NCBI RefSeq assembly: GCF_937997405.1
Contig: NZ_CALKTL010000082.1
Coordinates: 1 to 22,789 of the forward strand
Direction of reading: 5' to 3'
DNA: 22,789 bases
From: an uncultured Campylobacter sp.
GTDB taxonomy: Bacteria > Campylobacterota > Campylobacteria > Campylobacterales > Campylobacteraceae
Numbering within the stretch: the stretch's first letter is position 1; every line of letters begins with the position of its first letter. Both the position numbers and the translations under genes were made by a program. This document shows, piece after piece, positions 15,122 through 22,222 of the stretch. The notes under the pieces were generated by a model. The model worked only from the letters and a program-made list of their open reading frames with translations, searched no databases and was not told where the DNA came from.

Positions 15122-15138
15122 AATATTAAAAAATCTCG

Positions 15139-15147
15139 TGATATAAT
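15139..15147 (+). promoter_or_regulatory. Extended -10 promoter of pal
   Basis: A perfect TGATATAAT (TG at 15139-15140, TATAAT at 15142-15147) lies 30 bases before the pal ATG, predicting a transcript start near 15154 and a leader that includes the AAAGGA ribosome site (15164-15170). There is no recognisable -35. This would let pal, an abundant lipoprotein, be transcribed beyond the level of the upstream tol genes. Confidence 0.6.
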
Positions 15148-15176
15148 GACTTCAATTTTTTTTGAAAGGATAGAAA

Positions 15177-15650
15177 ATGAAACATTTAGTTTTATCTTCG
15201 ATAGCAGTTGCTGCTCTATTATTGAGCGGTTGTTCTAAAAAGACCCCAGAGGCCGATACTACAAGCACAAGTGATGCAGATAGACTAGCTGCTTTGGCAT
15301 CTCAGATCCAAAGTGAAGTTGGCACTGTTTATTTCGACTTTGATAAATTTAATATTAGAGCCGATCAACAAGGCACAATCAATAATAACGCAGCTCTATT
15401 CAATCAAGCAGGCGCAGAGTCTCTAACCGTCAAAGTTGAGGGTAACTGCGATGAGTGGGGTTCTGATGAGTACAACTATGCTCTTGGTCTAAAGAGAGCT
15501 ACTGCAGCTAAAGACGCATTGGTTGCTCAAGGCGTAAATGAGAGCAGAATTTCCGTAGTAAGCTACGGTGAGAGCAATATGGCTTGCACAGAGCATTCTA
15601 AAGAGTGCGACGCTCAAAACAGACGCGACGAATTCAAAGTTGGATTCTAA
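15177..15650 (+). CDS. pal: Peptidoglycan-associated lipoprotein Pal
   Basis: The 157-residue protein has a lipobox LLLSGC with the lipidated Cys at residue 19, so it is anchored in the outer membrane. The C-terminal OmpA-like domain (about 55-157) has YFDFDKFNIR and the peptidoglycan-binding motif EGNCDEWGSDEYNYALGLKR, then SYGES and NRRDEFKV. It binds peptidoglycan and TolB and ties the outer membrane to the wall. The EGNCDEWG form is the campylobacterial version of EGHTDERG. The next gene starts one base after the stop, so translation is coupled. Confidence 0.96.
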   Translation: MKHLVLSSIAVAALLLSGCSKKTPEADTTSTSDADRLAALASQIQSEVGTVYFDFDKFNIRADQQGTINNNAALFNQAGAESLTVKVEGNCDEWGSDEYNYALGLKRATAAKDALVAQGVNESRISVVSYGESNMACTEHSKECDAQNRRDEFKVGF

Positions 15651-15651
15651 T

Positions 15652-16470
15652 TTGAAATTTAAAAATTTCACGGTGGCGGCTCTTTTGGGAGCTGCCACTT
15701 TTTTAAATGCAGAAACTTCTGCATTTGATGCTGGCAATATTGATTCAGGCAGCTCTTACGGACTAACTGAAAACGAGCAAGTATTGCGCGATAACCGCAA
15801 GCGTATAAGCGAAATGCAAACTAGTGTAGATAATACACGCGAGAGTGTCGAAGGTTTGCGAAGCGTCCTTGAAGGAACAAATTCTAAAATTTCGAACCTG
15901 GAAAACAGGGTGGCGGATCTAGAAATTCGCGCTACCGGCAAAAGCCAAGGCAACAGCGAGCTAGATCAGATGAAACGAGATATCGCAACTATAAAAGCCC
16001 AAATTGCTGAAATCAATAAAAAATTAGGCAGCAGCGGCAGCGTAAAAAAAAACGCTGAATTAGACGCAGGCACTGCTCTGGCTCCCGCTAGTACAAAAAC
16101 AGATTCCGATTTTAAATCAAAAGATCAAGCTTCAGTATTGAAAGAGGCCGATGCCTTATATGCTAAAAAAGACTATTCAGGCGCAAAAGAGCGCTACAAT
16201 TATTTAGTATCTAAAAATTACAAGCCCGCTAAGGCAAACTATATGCTGGGCGAAATTTCATATTTTTCCGGCTCATACGCAGAAGCGATAAACTATTACA
16301 AAAAGAGCATCTCGCACAACGAGAGCCAAGACTACACCCCAAAACTTCTTTATCACACCGCGATCAGCTTCGATAAGATCGGCGATAAAGACAGCGCAGA
16401 TAAATTCTACAAAGCGCTAAAGGCTTCATATCCGGACTCCAAAGAAGCCAAAGCCGCGCCCACTAGATAA
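15652..16470 (+). CDS. cpoB: Cell-division coordinator CpoB-like protein (YbgF, TPR)
   Basis: The 272-residue periplasmic protein has a signal peptide (MKFKNFTVAALLGAATFLNA, cut near 20), a coiled-coil segment (about 43-125, heptads with Leu/Ile and Asn/Glu) and three tetratricopeptide-like repeats (about 160-260, e.g. ADALYAKKDYSGAKERYN, PAKANYMLGEISYFSGSYAE). This is the usual last gene of tol-pal clusters, coordinating wall synthesis with outer-membrane constriction. I place the start at TTG 15652, one base after the pal stop, because the signal peptide begins there. Upstream in-frame codons (15568 ATG, 15640 TTG) lie inside pal and would add residues that break the signal peptide. The start is uncertain, the gene is not. 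Confidence 0.88.
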   Translation: MKFKNFTVAALLGAATFLNAETSAFDAGNIDSGSSYGLTENEQVLRDNRKRISEMQTSVDNTRESVEGLRSVLEGTNSKISNLENRVADLEIRATGKSQGNSELDQMKRDIATIKAQIAEINKKLGSSGSVKKNAELDAGTALAPASTKTDSDFKSKDQASVLKEADALYAKKDYSGAKERYNYLVSKNYKPAKANYMLGEISYFSGSYAEAINYYKKSISHNESQDYTPKLLYHTAISFDKIGDKDSADKFYKALKASYPDSKEAKAAPTR

Positions 16471-16519
16471 CTTAAATTTAAATACAAACTCAAAATAAAA
16501 TTCTAAACAGGAGAAAACT

Positions 16520-17167
16520 ATGGCTAACAACCGAGTTATAAAGATGCATTATGAGCTAAAAGACGGCAAAACCGGTGAAATTTTAGAGTCAAATTTAAAC
16601 TCCGACCCGATTGCTTTTCTTAGCGGCAAAGATCAAATCATCCAAAAGCTGGAGGATGAAATTTTAAATTTACAAGCGGGCGAGAGCAAAACTGTTCGCA
16701 TAAGCCCGAGCGACGGGGTCGGCGAGTATAAGCAGGACGCCGTGCAGATCCTGCCTAAAGAGCAGTTTGCGGGCATCGATCTGGTCGTCGGCATGGAGCT
16801 TTTCGGTCAGGCGGAGGACGGCGCGACTACCCGCGTGAGCGTCAAAGCTATCGGCGAGCAGGACGTTACCATCGATTTCAACCACCCATTCGCGGGCAAG
16901 GAGCTGGAATTTAACGTAAAAATCGTCGAGAACCGCGAAGCGACGGCAGACGAAATTCTTACCGGCCAGCCGGAGGGTGCGCACAGCTGCGGCTGCGGAC
17001 ATAATCATCACGAGGGGCACGAGTGCTGCGGCGGACACGGACACGATCACGCAGAAGATCACGAGTGTTGCGGAGGCCATGGGCATGCAGACAGTCATGA
17101 ATGCTGCGGAGGCCACGATCACGGGAAAGATCACGAGTGCTGCGGCGGGCACCATCACGAGCATTAG
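16520..17167 (+). CDS. slyD: FKBP-type peptidyl-prolyl isomerase SlyD with a Cys/His-rich metal tail
   Basis: The 215-residue cytoplasmic protein has the SlyD fold: an FKBP half-domain (about 5-65), an IF insertion (about 66-125, with GVGEYKQDAVQILPKEQF) and the closing strand FNHPFAGKELEFNVKIV. SlyD folds proteins around prolines and delivers nickel to hydrogenase and urease pathways. The C-terminal tail (about 153-215) is extreme: 19 His and 10 Cys, with HECCGGH four times; the last three units are 11-12 residues, the first is 14. At the DNA level the units are 36-42 bases and well conserved. CAGGAGA lies before the ATG. The number of units may vary between strains. Confidence 0.95.
   Translation: MANNRVIKMHYELKDGKTGEILESNLNSDPIAFLSGKDQIIQKLEDEILNLQAGESKTVRISPSDGVGEYKQDAVQILPKEQFAGIDLVVGMELFGQAEDGATTRVSVKAIGEQDVTIDFNHPFAGKELEFNVKIVENREATADEILTGQPEGAHSCGCGHNHHEGHECCGGHGHDHAEDHECCGGHGHADSHECCGGHDHGKDHECCGGHHHEH
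17016..17165 (+). repeat. Tandem HECCGGH-coding repeats in slyD
   Basis: Four units encode HECCGGH at residues 167-173, 181-187, 193-199 and 205-211. The coding units differ mainly at third codon positions (gag/gaa, tgc/tgt, ggc/ggg), so selection on the protein is likely. They are prone to slipped-strand change in copy number. Confidence 0.8.
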
Positions 17168-17176
17168 GACTTTTTT

Positions 17177-18121
17177 ATGAAATTTGCTTTTATCTTCCCT
17201 GGACAGGGCTGCCAAAGCGTAGGCATGGGCAGGGAGTTTTACGAAAACTCTGCTTCTGCGTGCGCGCTTTTGGATGAGGCTTCAGGCTTTACAGGCATTG
17301 ATTTTAAAAATTTACTATTTGAGCCTAACGACAAGCTCGACGTTTCGGAATTTACGCAGCCTGCTATCGCGCTAAATTCTATGATGGCGCTTGCAGCGCT
17401 GCAAGAAAGAGCGGATCAAGAAAAGCTTAACATCGCTCCGCAGTTTTTGCTTGGCCATTCGCTGGGCGAGTTTAGCGCGCTAAGCGCTGCGGGAGGCATG
17501 GAGCCGAAGCAGATGCTAAAGCTCGTAAATATTCGCGGCAGGCTTATGCAGAGCGCCTGCGAGGGCAAAGGCGCCGGAATGATGGTGATCTTGGCTCTTG
17601 CCGACGAGGCGGTCGAGAAAATTTGCGCGGATGCGACGAGCGCGGGCAAGCAGGTTTGGGCGGCGAATTATAACTGCGACGGGCAGATCGTAGTCGCGGG
17701 CAAAAAAGATGATCTCGCAGCACTCGAGGGCGAGTTTAAAGCCGCGGGCGCAAAGCGCGCAATGCTACTGAATATGAGCGTCGCGAGCCACTGCCCTATG
17801 CTACAAAGCGCCAGCGACGAGCTTTTGGAATTTTTGCGCCCCGCGTTAAAAGAGAGCTTTGCCCCCGTCGTTGCTAACGCCACGGCGCGCGCATATAGGA
17901 CAAAATCCGAAGCGCTAGAGCTGCTGAAAGCCCAGCTTATCAGTCCTGTGCTTTACAAGCAAAGTATCAAAAGTTACGAGGGCGAGGTGGATTGCTTCGT
18001 CGAGTTCGGCGCGGCGGTTTTAAAAGGGATAAACAAAAAGATCACGCAAAAGCCAACCTTCAGCATCACGGATCTTGCGAGCCTAGACGAGTTTGTAAAA
18101 TTTGCAAAGGAGAATGGATGA
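17177..18121 (+). CDS. fabD: Malonyl-CoA--ACP transacylase FabD
   Basis: The 314-residue enzyme moves malonyl from CoA to acyl carrier protein to start fatty-acid elongation in the cytosol. The N-terminal FIFPGQGCQSVGMG (6-18) forms the oxyanion region, GHSLGEFSAL (93-102) holds the nucleophile Ser95, and SVASHCPML holds the catalytic His205. Length is normal. The start has only AGGA, overlapping the slyD stop codon, so initiation may depend on translation from slyD. It overlaps mtnN by four bases (ATGA). Confidence 0.97.
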   Translation: MKFAFIFPGQGCQSVGMGREFYENSASACALLDEASGFTGIDFKNLLFEPNDKLDVSEFTQPAIALNSMMALAALQERADQEKLNIAPQFLLGHSLGEFSALSAAGGMEPKQMLKLVNIRGRLMQSACEGKGAGMMVILALADEAVEKICADATSAGKQVWAANYNCDGQIVVAGKKDDLAALEGEFKAAGAKRAMLLNMSVASHCPMLQSASDELLEFLRPALKESFAPVVANATARAYRTKSEALELLKAQLISPVLYKQSIKSYEGEVDCFVEFGAAVLKGINKKITQKPTFSITDLASLDEFVKFAKENG

Positions 18122-18816
18122 AAGTAGCGATCTTAGGCGCGATGCCCGAAGAGATCGAGCCGCTACTATCCGCACTGCGCGAGCGGGGCGTGAGCGTGGA
18201 GGCTATGGAGCACGCGAATAATAAATTCTACGCTGCCAAGCTTAACGGCCACGATCTAGTGATCGCGTATTCGAAGATCGGCAAGGTAAATTCCGCCCTG
18301 ACCGCTACGGTCATGATCGAGAGATTCGGCGCGCGCGCGCTCATTTTTACGGGCGTCGCGGGAGCTTTGAAGCGCGGCATTAAGATCGGCGAAATTTTAT
18401 ACGCTACCTCGCTCGTGCAGCACGATCTAGATATCACGGCGTTTGGGCATCCGCACGGATTCGTGCCGGGAAGTAAAATTTCGGTCCAAACCGACGCGAA
18501 GTTAAATTCTATCGCGCAAAGCGTCGCCGAGCAGCTAGGCATCACGCTAAAATCGGGCGTCATCGCCAGCGGAGATCAGTTCGTAAGCGATGAGGAGCGC
18601 AAGAGCTGGATCGAGCGGACGTTTGACGCGAGCGCGGTCGAGATGGAGGGAGCGAGCGTGGCGCAGGTGTGCGACGCGCTGGGCGTGCCGTTTTGCGTAC
18701 TGCGCGCGATAAGCGACGAGGCGGGACACAAAGCCGAGTTTGACTTTGACGAGTTTATGGTAAAAAGCGCGCAAACGAGCGCAAATTTCGTCCTAAAAAT
18801 GATCGAAAGGTTATGA
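18118..18816 (+). CDS. mtnN: 5'-methylthioadenosine/S-adenosylhomocysteine nucleosidase, probable aminofutalosine hydrolase
   Basis: The 232-residue enzyme cleaves the glycosidic bond of methylthioadenosine and S-adenosylhomocysteine, and in Campylobacter and Helicobacter its homologue also hydrolyses 6-amino-6-deoxyfutalosine for menaquinone synthesis. Motifs are AILGAMPEEIEPL at the N-terminus with the base glutamate, FTGVAGAL (about 77-84), ASGDQFV, VEMEGASVAQVC and the RAISDEAG segment with the catalytic aspartate. It releases S-ribosylhomocysteine, the AI-2 precursor if luxS is present. A longer frame from 17992 exists but runs back inside fabD, so I use ATG 18118, which overlaps the fabD stop (ATGA) and follows AAAGGAG. 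Confidence 0.95.
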   Translation: MKVAILGAMPEEIEPLLSALRERGVSVEAMEHANNKFYAAKLNGHDLVIAYSKIGKVNSALTATVMIERFGARALIFTGVAGALKRGIKIGEILYATSLVQHDLDITAFGHPHGFVPGSKISVQTDAKLNSIAQSVAEQLGITLKSGVIASGDQFVSDEERKSWIERTFDASAVEMEGASVAQVCDALGVPFCVLRAISDEAGHKAEFDFDEFMVKSAQTSANFVLKMIERL

Positions 18817-19562
18817 TAAACCTCTCCAAAAAATTACTTCGCCGCGTCGGACAAACCAACGCCAAATACAAGATGTTCGAGCGCGGCGATAAAATTTTAC
18901 TAGCTCTTAGCGGCGGCAAAGACAGTATGAGTTTGGCGCACGTGCTGAAGCACTTCCAAAGCGTAAGCCCGCTAGATTGGGAGTTTCGAGCCGTCACCGT
19001 TACTTACGGTATCGGCGAGGATCTGCGCGAGATAAGCGCCCATTTTAAAGAGCACGAGATTCCCTACGAGATAATCGATACTAAAATTTTTGAATTCGGC
19101 AAGGAAAAGATCCGCGCAAACACCACGTTTTGCAGCTTTTGCTCGCGTATGAGGCGCGGATACATCTACTCCTACGCGCTCGAACACGGCTTTAATAAAA
19201 TCGCCATTGCCCACCACCTCGACGACGCCGCGGAGAGCTTTTTTATGAATTTCACCTTCAACGGCGCGCTGCGCACCCTCGCTCCGCGCTATGTCGCCGA
19301 AAACGGGCTTGTGATCATCCGTCCGTTCATTCTCGTGCGCGAGCGCCAAATCGCCGCCTGTGCTAGAGATAACGAGCTTCCGATAATGCGCGAGGAGGAG
19401 GTCTGTCCCGCGAGGCAATACGGCGGCAAGGAGCCCACTGCGCGCGCCGCTACGAAGGAGCTTTTGGCGCAGTACGAAAAGGCCCATCCGAGGTTTTTTA
19501 TCAGTCTGCAAGCTGCCTTTGCCAACATCCACGAAGAGACCTTTTTCGAGCCTAAATTTTAA
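18813..19562 (+). CDS. ttcA: TtcA-family tRNA thiolation ATPase (PP-loop)
   Basis: The 249-residue protein has the PP-loop SGGKDS (33-38) that binds ATP, a C-x-x-C pair (C107, C110 in CSFCSRMRRG) and a further cysteine C198 in REEEVCPARQYGGKEP. In E. coli TtcA the equivalent three cysteines hold a [4Fe-4S] cluster. HHLDDAAESFFMN follows the expected pattern. TtcA makes 2-thiocytidine at position 32 of some tRNAs. In C. jejuni the equivalent gene also follows pfs/mtnN. It overlaps mtnN by four bases (ATGA). The stop lies inside a TAAATTTTAAAATTTTA repeat (19553-19569), after which the gene-poor region begins. Confidence 0.9.
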   Translation: MINLSKKLLRRVGQTNAKYKMFERGDKILLALSGGKDSMSLAHVLKHFQSVSPLDWEFRAVTVTYGIGEDLREISAHFKEHEIPYEIIDTKIFEFGKEKIRANTTFCSFCSRMRRGYIYSYALEHGFNKIAIAHHLDDAAESFFMNFTFNGALRTLAPRYVAENGLVIIRPFILVRERQIAACARDNELPIMREEEVCPARQYGGKEPTARAATKELLAQYEKAHPRFFISLQAAFANIHEETFFEPKF

Positions 19563-19568
19563 AATTTT
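19554..19568. repeat. AAATTTTAAAATTTT element at the end of ttcA
   Basis: A near-palindromic 15-mer covers the ttcA TAA stop. The same 15-mer recurs at 20086-20100 and 20156-20170, and with a final C at 20324-20338. It could act as a weak terminator stem or be a seed copy of the array downstream; no T-run follows. Confidence 0.5.
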
Positions 19569-19715
19569 AGCGGTTTGTAAAACGAATTCAAAGCGCGCAG
19601 TTCTTGCGATAACATGAGTTTCGTGCGCCTAGTTCGATTTTTTGGCTTGAATGAGCCTGACGCACGCAGAACAGTCATCCTCTCCTGTGCTCAAACGAGC
19701 CGCGAGCCGCAGCGT

Positions 19716-19885
19716 GAGTAGTTTGGTTCACTGCGTCCGAGCCGCGTGCGCGAGTGATTGCACTCCTGCGTCCAAGAAATCGTACGCACGAGTGATTGTG
19801 CTCCTGCGTCCGAAGCTGTGCGCATGAGCGACTGTGCCCTCTGCGTCTGAGAAGCTACAAGCGATAGTAAGTTGTGCGTTGCTGT
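19716..19885. repeat. Imperfect tandem repeat, period 36-38 bases, about five units
   Basis: Units begin at GAGTAGTTTG (19716), GAGTGATTG (19752), GAGTGATTG (19790), GAGCGACTG (19826) and a degenerate ATAGTAAGTTG (about 19864), giving spacings of 36, 38, 36 and 38. Each unit continues into CTCCTGCGTCC or a variant and then GTGCGC/GCACG. The units are too diverged for a recent expansion and the spacing lacks the repeat-spacer form of CRISPR. Confidence 0.65.
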
Positions 19886-19898
19886 ATCTGTTTTTGCG

Positions 19899-19916
19899 AA
19901 ACAGCCGTGGCTGTTT
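19899..19916. repeat. Inverted repeat AAACAGCC / GGCTGTTT
   Basis: The 8-base arms (19899-19906 and 19909-19916) are exact reverse complements around GT. As RNA it gives a 7-bp stem with a four-base loop. It follows the tandem repeat directly. The T-run after it is part of the arm, so a terminator call is weak. Confidence 0.4.
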
Positions 19917-20049
19917 TCGGCGCCGCCCTCTCTTCTTGCTCAAAAGCCGCCCGTACTAAGCGGAGCCTTACGAGCGAGCGCTGTGGGTCTTGCAAAGCTT
20001 GCGCGAAAGATAGTTGTAGAAATTTTATTCCGAAAAGTATTTTTGAAAT

Positions 20050-20400
20050 TTTACTTCACAAAATTTCAAAATTCTCAACCAGACTAAATTTTAAAATTTT
20101 AACGAAGCCTGATTCAAAACTCCGACGAAGCCGAATTATGAAATTTTACCCCACAAAATTTTAAAATTTTATCCGCAGGCTATAGTTTGAAGCGTATTCG
20201 CAGATCCGCCCGCCGCGCGTCGTAAATTTAAACCGCCCGCCCGCTCTGCAAAATGTTTCAAAAATTTTATTTGGCAAAATTTTAAAATTTCAACGAAGCC
20301 GAATTCAAAATTCCGGCGGAGCCAAATTTTAAAATTTCAAAGCAACCGAATTTTAAAATTTAGCAAAGCCGAATTCTGAAATTTTATCGTAGCCGAATTT
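20050..20400. repeat. AT-rich tandem repeat, period 23-24 bases (AAATTTT plus CGAAGCCGAATT)
   Basis: In 20294-20400 the GCC/ACC that ends each motif falls at 20300, 20323, 20347, 20370 and 20394, spacings 23, 24, 23 and 24. In 20101-20180 the motifs end at 20109 and 20132, then a degenerate copy, then near 20180, fitting the same period. The consensus is roughly AACGAAGCCGAATT followed by (C/T)TAAAATTT. The periods are not multiples of three, so the array is not coding. About 13 AAATTTT cores lie between 20020 and 20580. Confidence 0.7.
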
Positions 20401-20615
20401 CCGCTCTCATTCCATAAACGTTACCTTTTGAAATTTCGCCGCTCGCTCTCGGTTAAATTTTACGCCGCTTCAAAACTCCTCAAACCCTCCGCTGTCGCGC
20501 ACGCAGATCAAATTTTAAAATTTCGCGCACGCCGCGGTACTTCTTAAATTTACACACTACGAAATTTTAACCGATTTTCGCTCCGAAATTTATGCCGCAT
20601 TAACCGCCGCGGATA

Positions 20616-20621
20616 TATAAT
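20616..20621 (+). promoter_or_regulatory. -10 promoter box of the aldehyde dehydrogenase gene
   Basis: A perfect TATAAT inside GATATATAATAG lies 33 bases before the ATG at 20654, predicting a transcript start near 20628. No -35 is clear. It is separated from the repeat array by about 200 bases of mixed sequence. Confidence 0.55.
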
Positions 20622-20642
20622 AGCGAATGTCATATTTCACGT

Positions 20643-20648
20643 AAGGAG
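20643..20648 (+). promoter_or_regulatory. Ribosome binding site of the aldehyde dehydrogenase gene
   Basis: AAGGAG ends five bases before ATG 20654 and fixes that start. Confidence 0.7.
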
Positions 20649-20653
20649 TAAGC

Positions 20654-22120
20654 ATGGCTACAATCCAACCAAGCTATAAGCTTTTCATCGACGGCGAGTT
20701 TGTGGGTGCCGAAGGCGGCGCGAGCCTAGACGTTTTTAATCCCGCTACCGGCGAGAAAATTTCAAAGATCGCAGATGCTAGCAAGGCGGACGTCGATAAA
20801 GCGGTCGCCGCAGCCCGCAAGGCGTTTGAGAGCTTCCGCCGCACTAGCGTTTATGAGCGCAGCGCGCTGCTAAATAAGATCGCCGACGTCTTAGAGCAAA
20901 ACGCCGAGTTCATCGCCACCGTAGAGACTATCGACAACGGCAAGCCGATCCGCGAGACGCGCGCGGTCGACGTAGCGTGGTCGATCGAGCATTTCCGCTA
21001 TTTTGCTGGCGTGATTTTGGGCGAGGAGGGCAGCGCGAATATGCTAAAAGAGCGCTATCTATCCGTCGTTTTACGCGAGCCGATCGGCGTAGTAGGACAG
21101 ATCGTGCCGTGGAATTTCCCGTTTTTGATGGGCGCGTGGAAGCTCGCTCCGTTACTTGCCGCGGGCGATACGTGCGTATTTAAGCCAAGCTCCGAGACCA
21201 GCCTTAGCATTTTGGAGTTCATCCGTCTAATCGCGCCGCTACTTCCAAAGGGCGTCATCAACGTCGTAACCGGCAAGGGAAGCAAGGCAGGCGAGTTCGT
21301 CCGCACTCACAAAGGGCTCGACAAGCTCGCATTCACCGGCTCGACCGAGGTCGGCAGGGGCATCGCGTTAGCCGCGGCGCAAAAGATCATTCCTGCTACG
21401 CTTGAGCTTGGCGGCAAGAGCGCAAATATCATCTTTGACGATTGCGACTTCGATGTTGCGATCGACGGCGTGCAGCTGGGAATTCTTTTCAACCAAGGTC
21501 AAGTCTGCTGCGCGGGAAGTAGGATCTTCGTGCAGGAGGGCATCTACGATAAATTCGTACCGGCGCTCGTGGAGAAATTTAAGCGCATCAAAGTGGGCGA
21601 TCCGCTCGATCCAAACACCCAGATGGGATGCCAGATCAACAAAAAGCAAGCCGATAAAATTTTAGACTACGTAAAAATCGGCGTAGAGGAGGGCGCTAAG
21701 ATCGCCGTGGGCGGCAAGCGACATAGCGCGGGAGAGGCTTTCGTCGAGCCTACGCTACTCGTGGATGTGCGCAACGACATGCGCGTGGCGCAGGAGGAGA
21801 TCTTCGGTCCTGTGGGCGTCGTGATTAAATTTAAAGATCAAGACGAGCTCGTCCGCATGGCGAACGACAGCCTCTACGGACTAGGCGGCGCCGTATTTAC
21901 GCGCGACATCGCAAAAGCGCTCACGGTCGCACGCCTGCTTGAGACGGGTCGCGTGTGGGTCAATACCTACAACCAGATCCACGCCGGCGCGCCGTTTGGC
22001 GGCTATAAAGAATCGGGCATTGGTCGCGAAACGCATAAGATGATCCTGGATCACTACACCCAGACTAAAAACATCTACATCGACACGATCTCCAAACCGA
22101 GCGGCTTTTACGAGCAGTAA
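20654..22120 (+). CDS. NAD(P)-dependent aldehyde dehydrogenase
   Basis: The 488-residue enzyme oxidises an aldehyde to the acid with NAD or NADP. The family pieces are all present: oxyanion Asn154 in IVPWNFPFLMG, the coenzyme loop KPSSETSL, FTGSTEVGR (227-235), general base Glu251 in LELGGKS, and nucleophile Cys285 in FNQGQVCCAGSR. The C-terminal part has EEIFGPV and PFGGYKESGIGRE, as in broad class-1/2-like dehydrogenases. The substrate cannot be read from sequence; Campylobacter Ald proteins of this form are often annotated simply as aldehyde dehydrogenase. It is a single-gene unit with its own promoter box and a strong terminator, and looks somewhat more GC-rich than the atp genes. Confidence 0.94.
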   Translation: MATIQPSYKLFIDGEFVGAEGGASLDVFNPATGEKISKIADASKADVDKAVAAARKAFESFRRTSVYERSALLNKIADVLEQNAEFIATVETIDNGKPIRETRAVDVAWSIEHFRYFAGVILGEEGSANMLKERYLSVVLREPIGVVGQIVPWNFPFLMGAWKLAPLLAAGDTCVFKPSSETSLSILEFIRLIAPLLPKGVINVVTGKGSKAGEFVRTHKGLDKLAFTGSTEVGRGIALAAAQKIIPATLELGGKSANIIFDDCDFDVAIDGVQLGILFNQGQVCCAGSRIFVQEGIYDKFVPALVEKFKRIKVGDPLDPNTQMGCQINKKQADKILDYVKIGVEEGAKIAVGGKRHSAGEAFVEPTLLVDVRNDMRVAQEEIFGPVGVVIKFKDQDELVRMANDSLYGLGGAVFTRDIAKALTVARLLETGRVWVNTYNQIHAGAPFGGYKESGIGRETHKMILDHYTQTKNIYIDTISKPSGFYEQ

Positions 22121-22146
22121 GGCTTAGCACGGTACTTCGGGCTACG

Positions 22147-22179
22147 TTTCGGGCGGTTTGCGCCGCCCGAAATTTTATT
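22147..22179 (+). terminator. Rho-independent terminator after the aldehyde dehydrogenase gene
   Basis: TTTCGGGCGG (22147-22156) and CCGCCCGAAA (22163-22172) form a perfect 10-bp stem around TTTGCG, followed by TTTTATT. It ends 26 bases after the stop codon and faces the convergent gene ending at 22223. Confidence 0.9.
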
Positions 22180-22222
22180 CTGATTGACTTGATTGAGTAT
22201 TTAATTTTAAGGCTGCTTCGGT

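Larger units (their letters stand above)
19563..20653. other. 1.1-kb gene-poor stretch holding two repeat families
   Basis: No convincing gene is present. Short frames on both strands (for example 19728-19943 minus and 19872-20087 plus) have arginine/cysteine-rich products with no family look and lack ribosome sites. The left half (to about 19.95 kb) is GC-richer and carries a 36-38-base tandem repeat; the right half (20.02-20.60 kb) is dominated by AAATTTT cores with a 23-24-base period. The last 40 bases hold the promoter and ribosome site for the next gene. Confidence 0.7.

Noticed and set aside
15568..15651. Upstream extension of cpoB into pal
   Set aside because: The 28 extra residues lie in the pal coding region and would precede a clear signal peptide that begins at TTG 15652.
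16670..17215. Minus-strand frame (181 codons) opposite slyD
   Set aside because: Shadow of slyD and its repeated tail; the Ala/Val-rich product reflects the complement of His/Cys codons.
17992..18117. Upstream extension of mtnN into fabD
   Set aside because: The 42 extra residues are an out-of-frame reading of fabD; MKVAILGAMPEE at 18118 is the family N-terminus.
18972..19532. Minus-strand frame (186 codons) opposite ttcA
   Set aside because: It overlaps a well-supported gene fully and shows no domain or ribosome site.
19630..19640. GTTCGATT resembling a tRNA T-loop
   Set aside because: No acceptor, D or anticodon stem can be built around it.
19716..19885. CRISPR array
   Set aside because: The units are diverged along their whole length with no invariant repeat and unique spacer, and no cas genes are nearby.
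19728..20164. Short frames on both strands in the gene-poor region
   Set aside because: Composition follows the repeats (Arg, Cys, Ala, Lys-Phe), there are no ribosome sites, and the repeat periods are not in codon phase.
20633..20644. parS-like half site (TTTCACG) before the aldehyde dehydrogenase gene
   Set aside because: Only one arm matches; the second arm (TAAGGAG) is the ribosome binding site.
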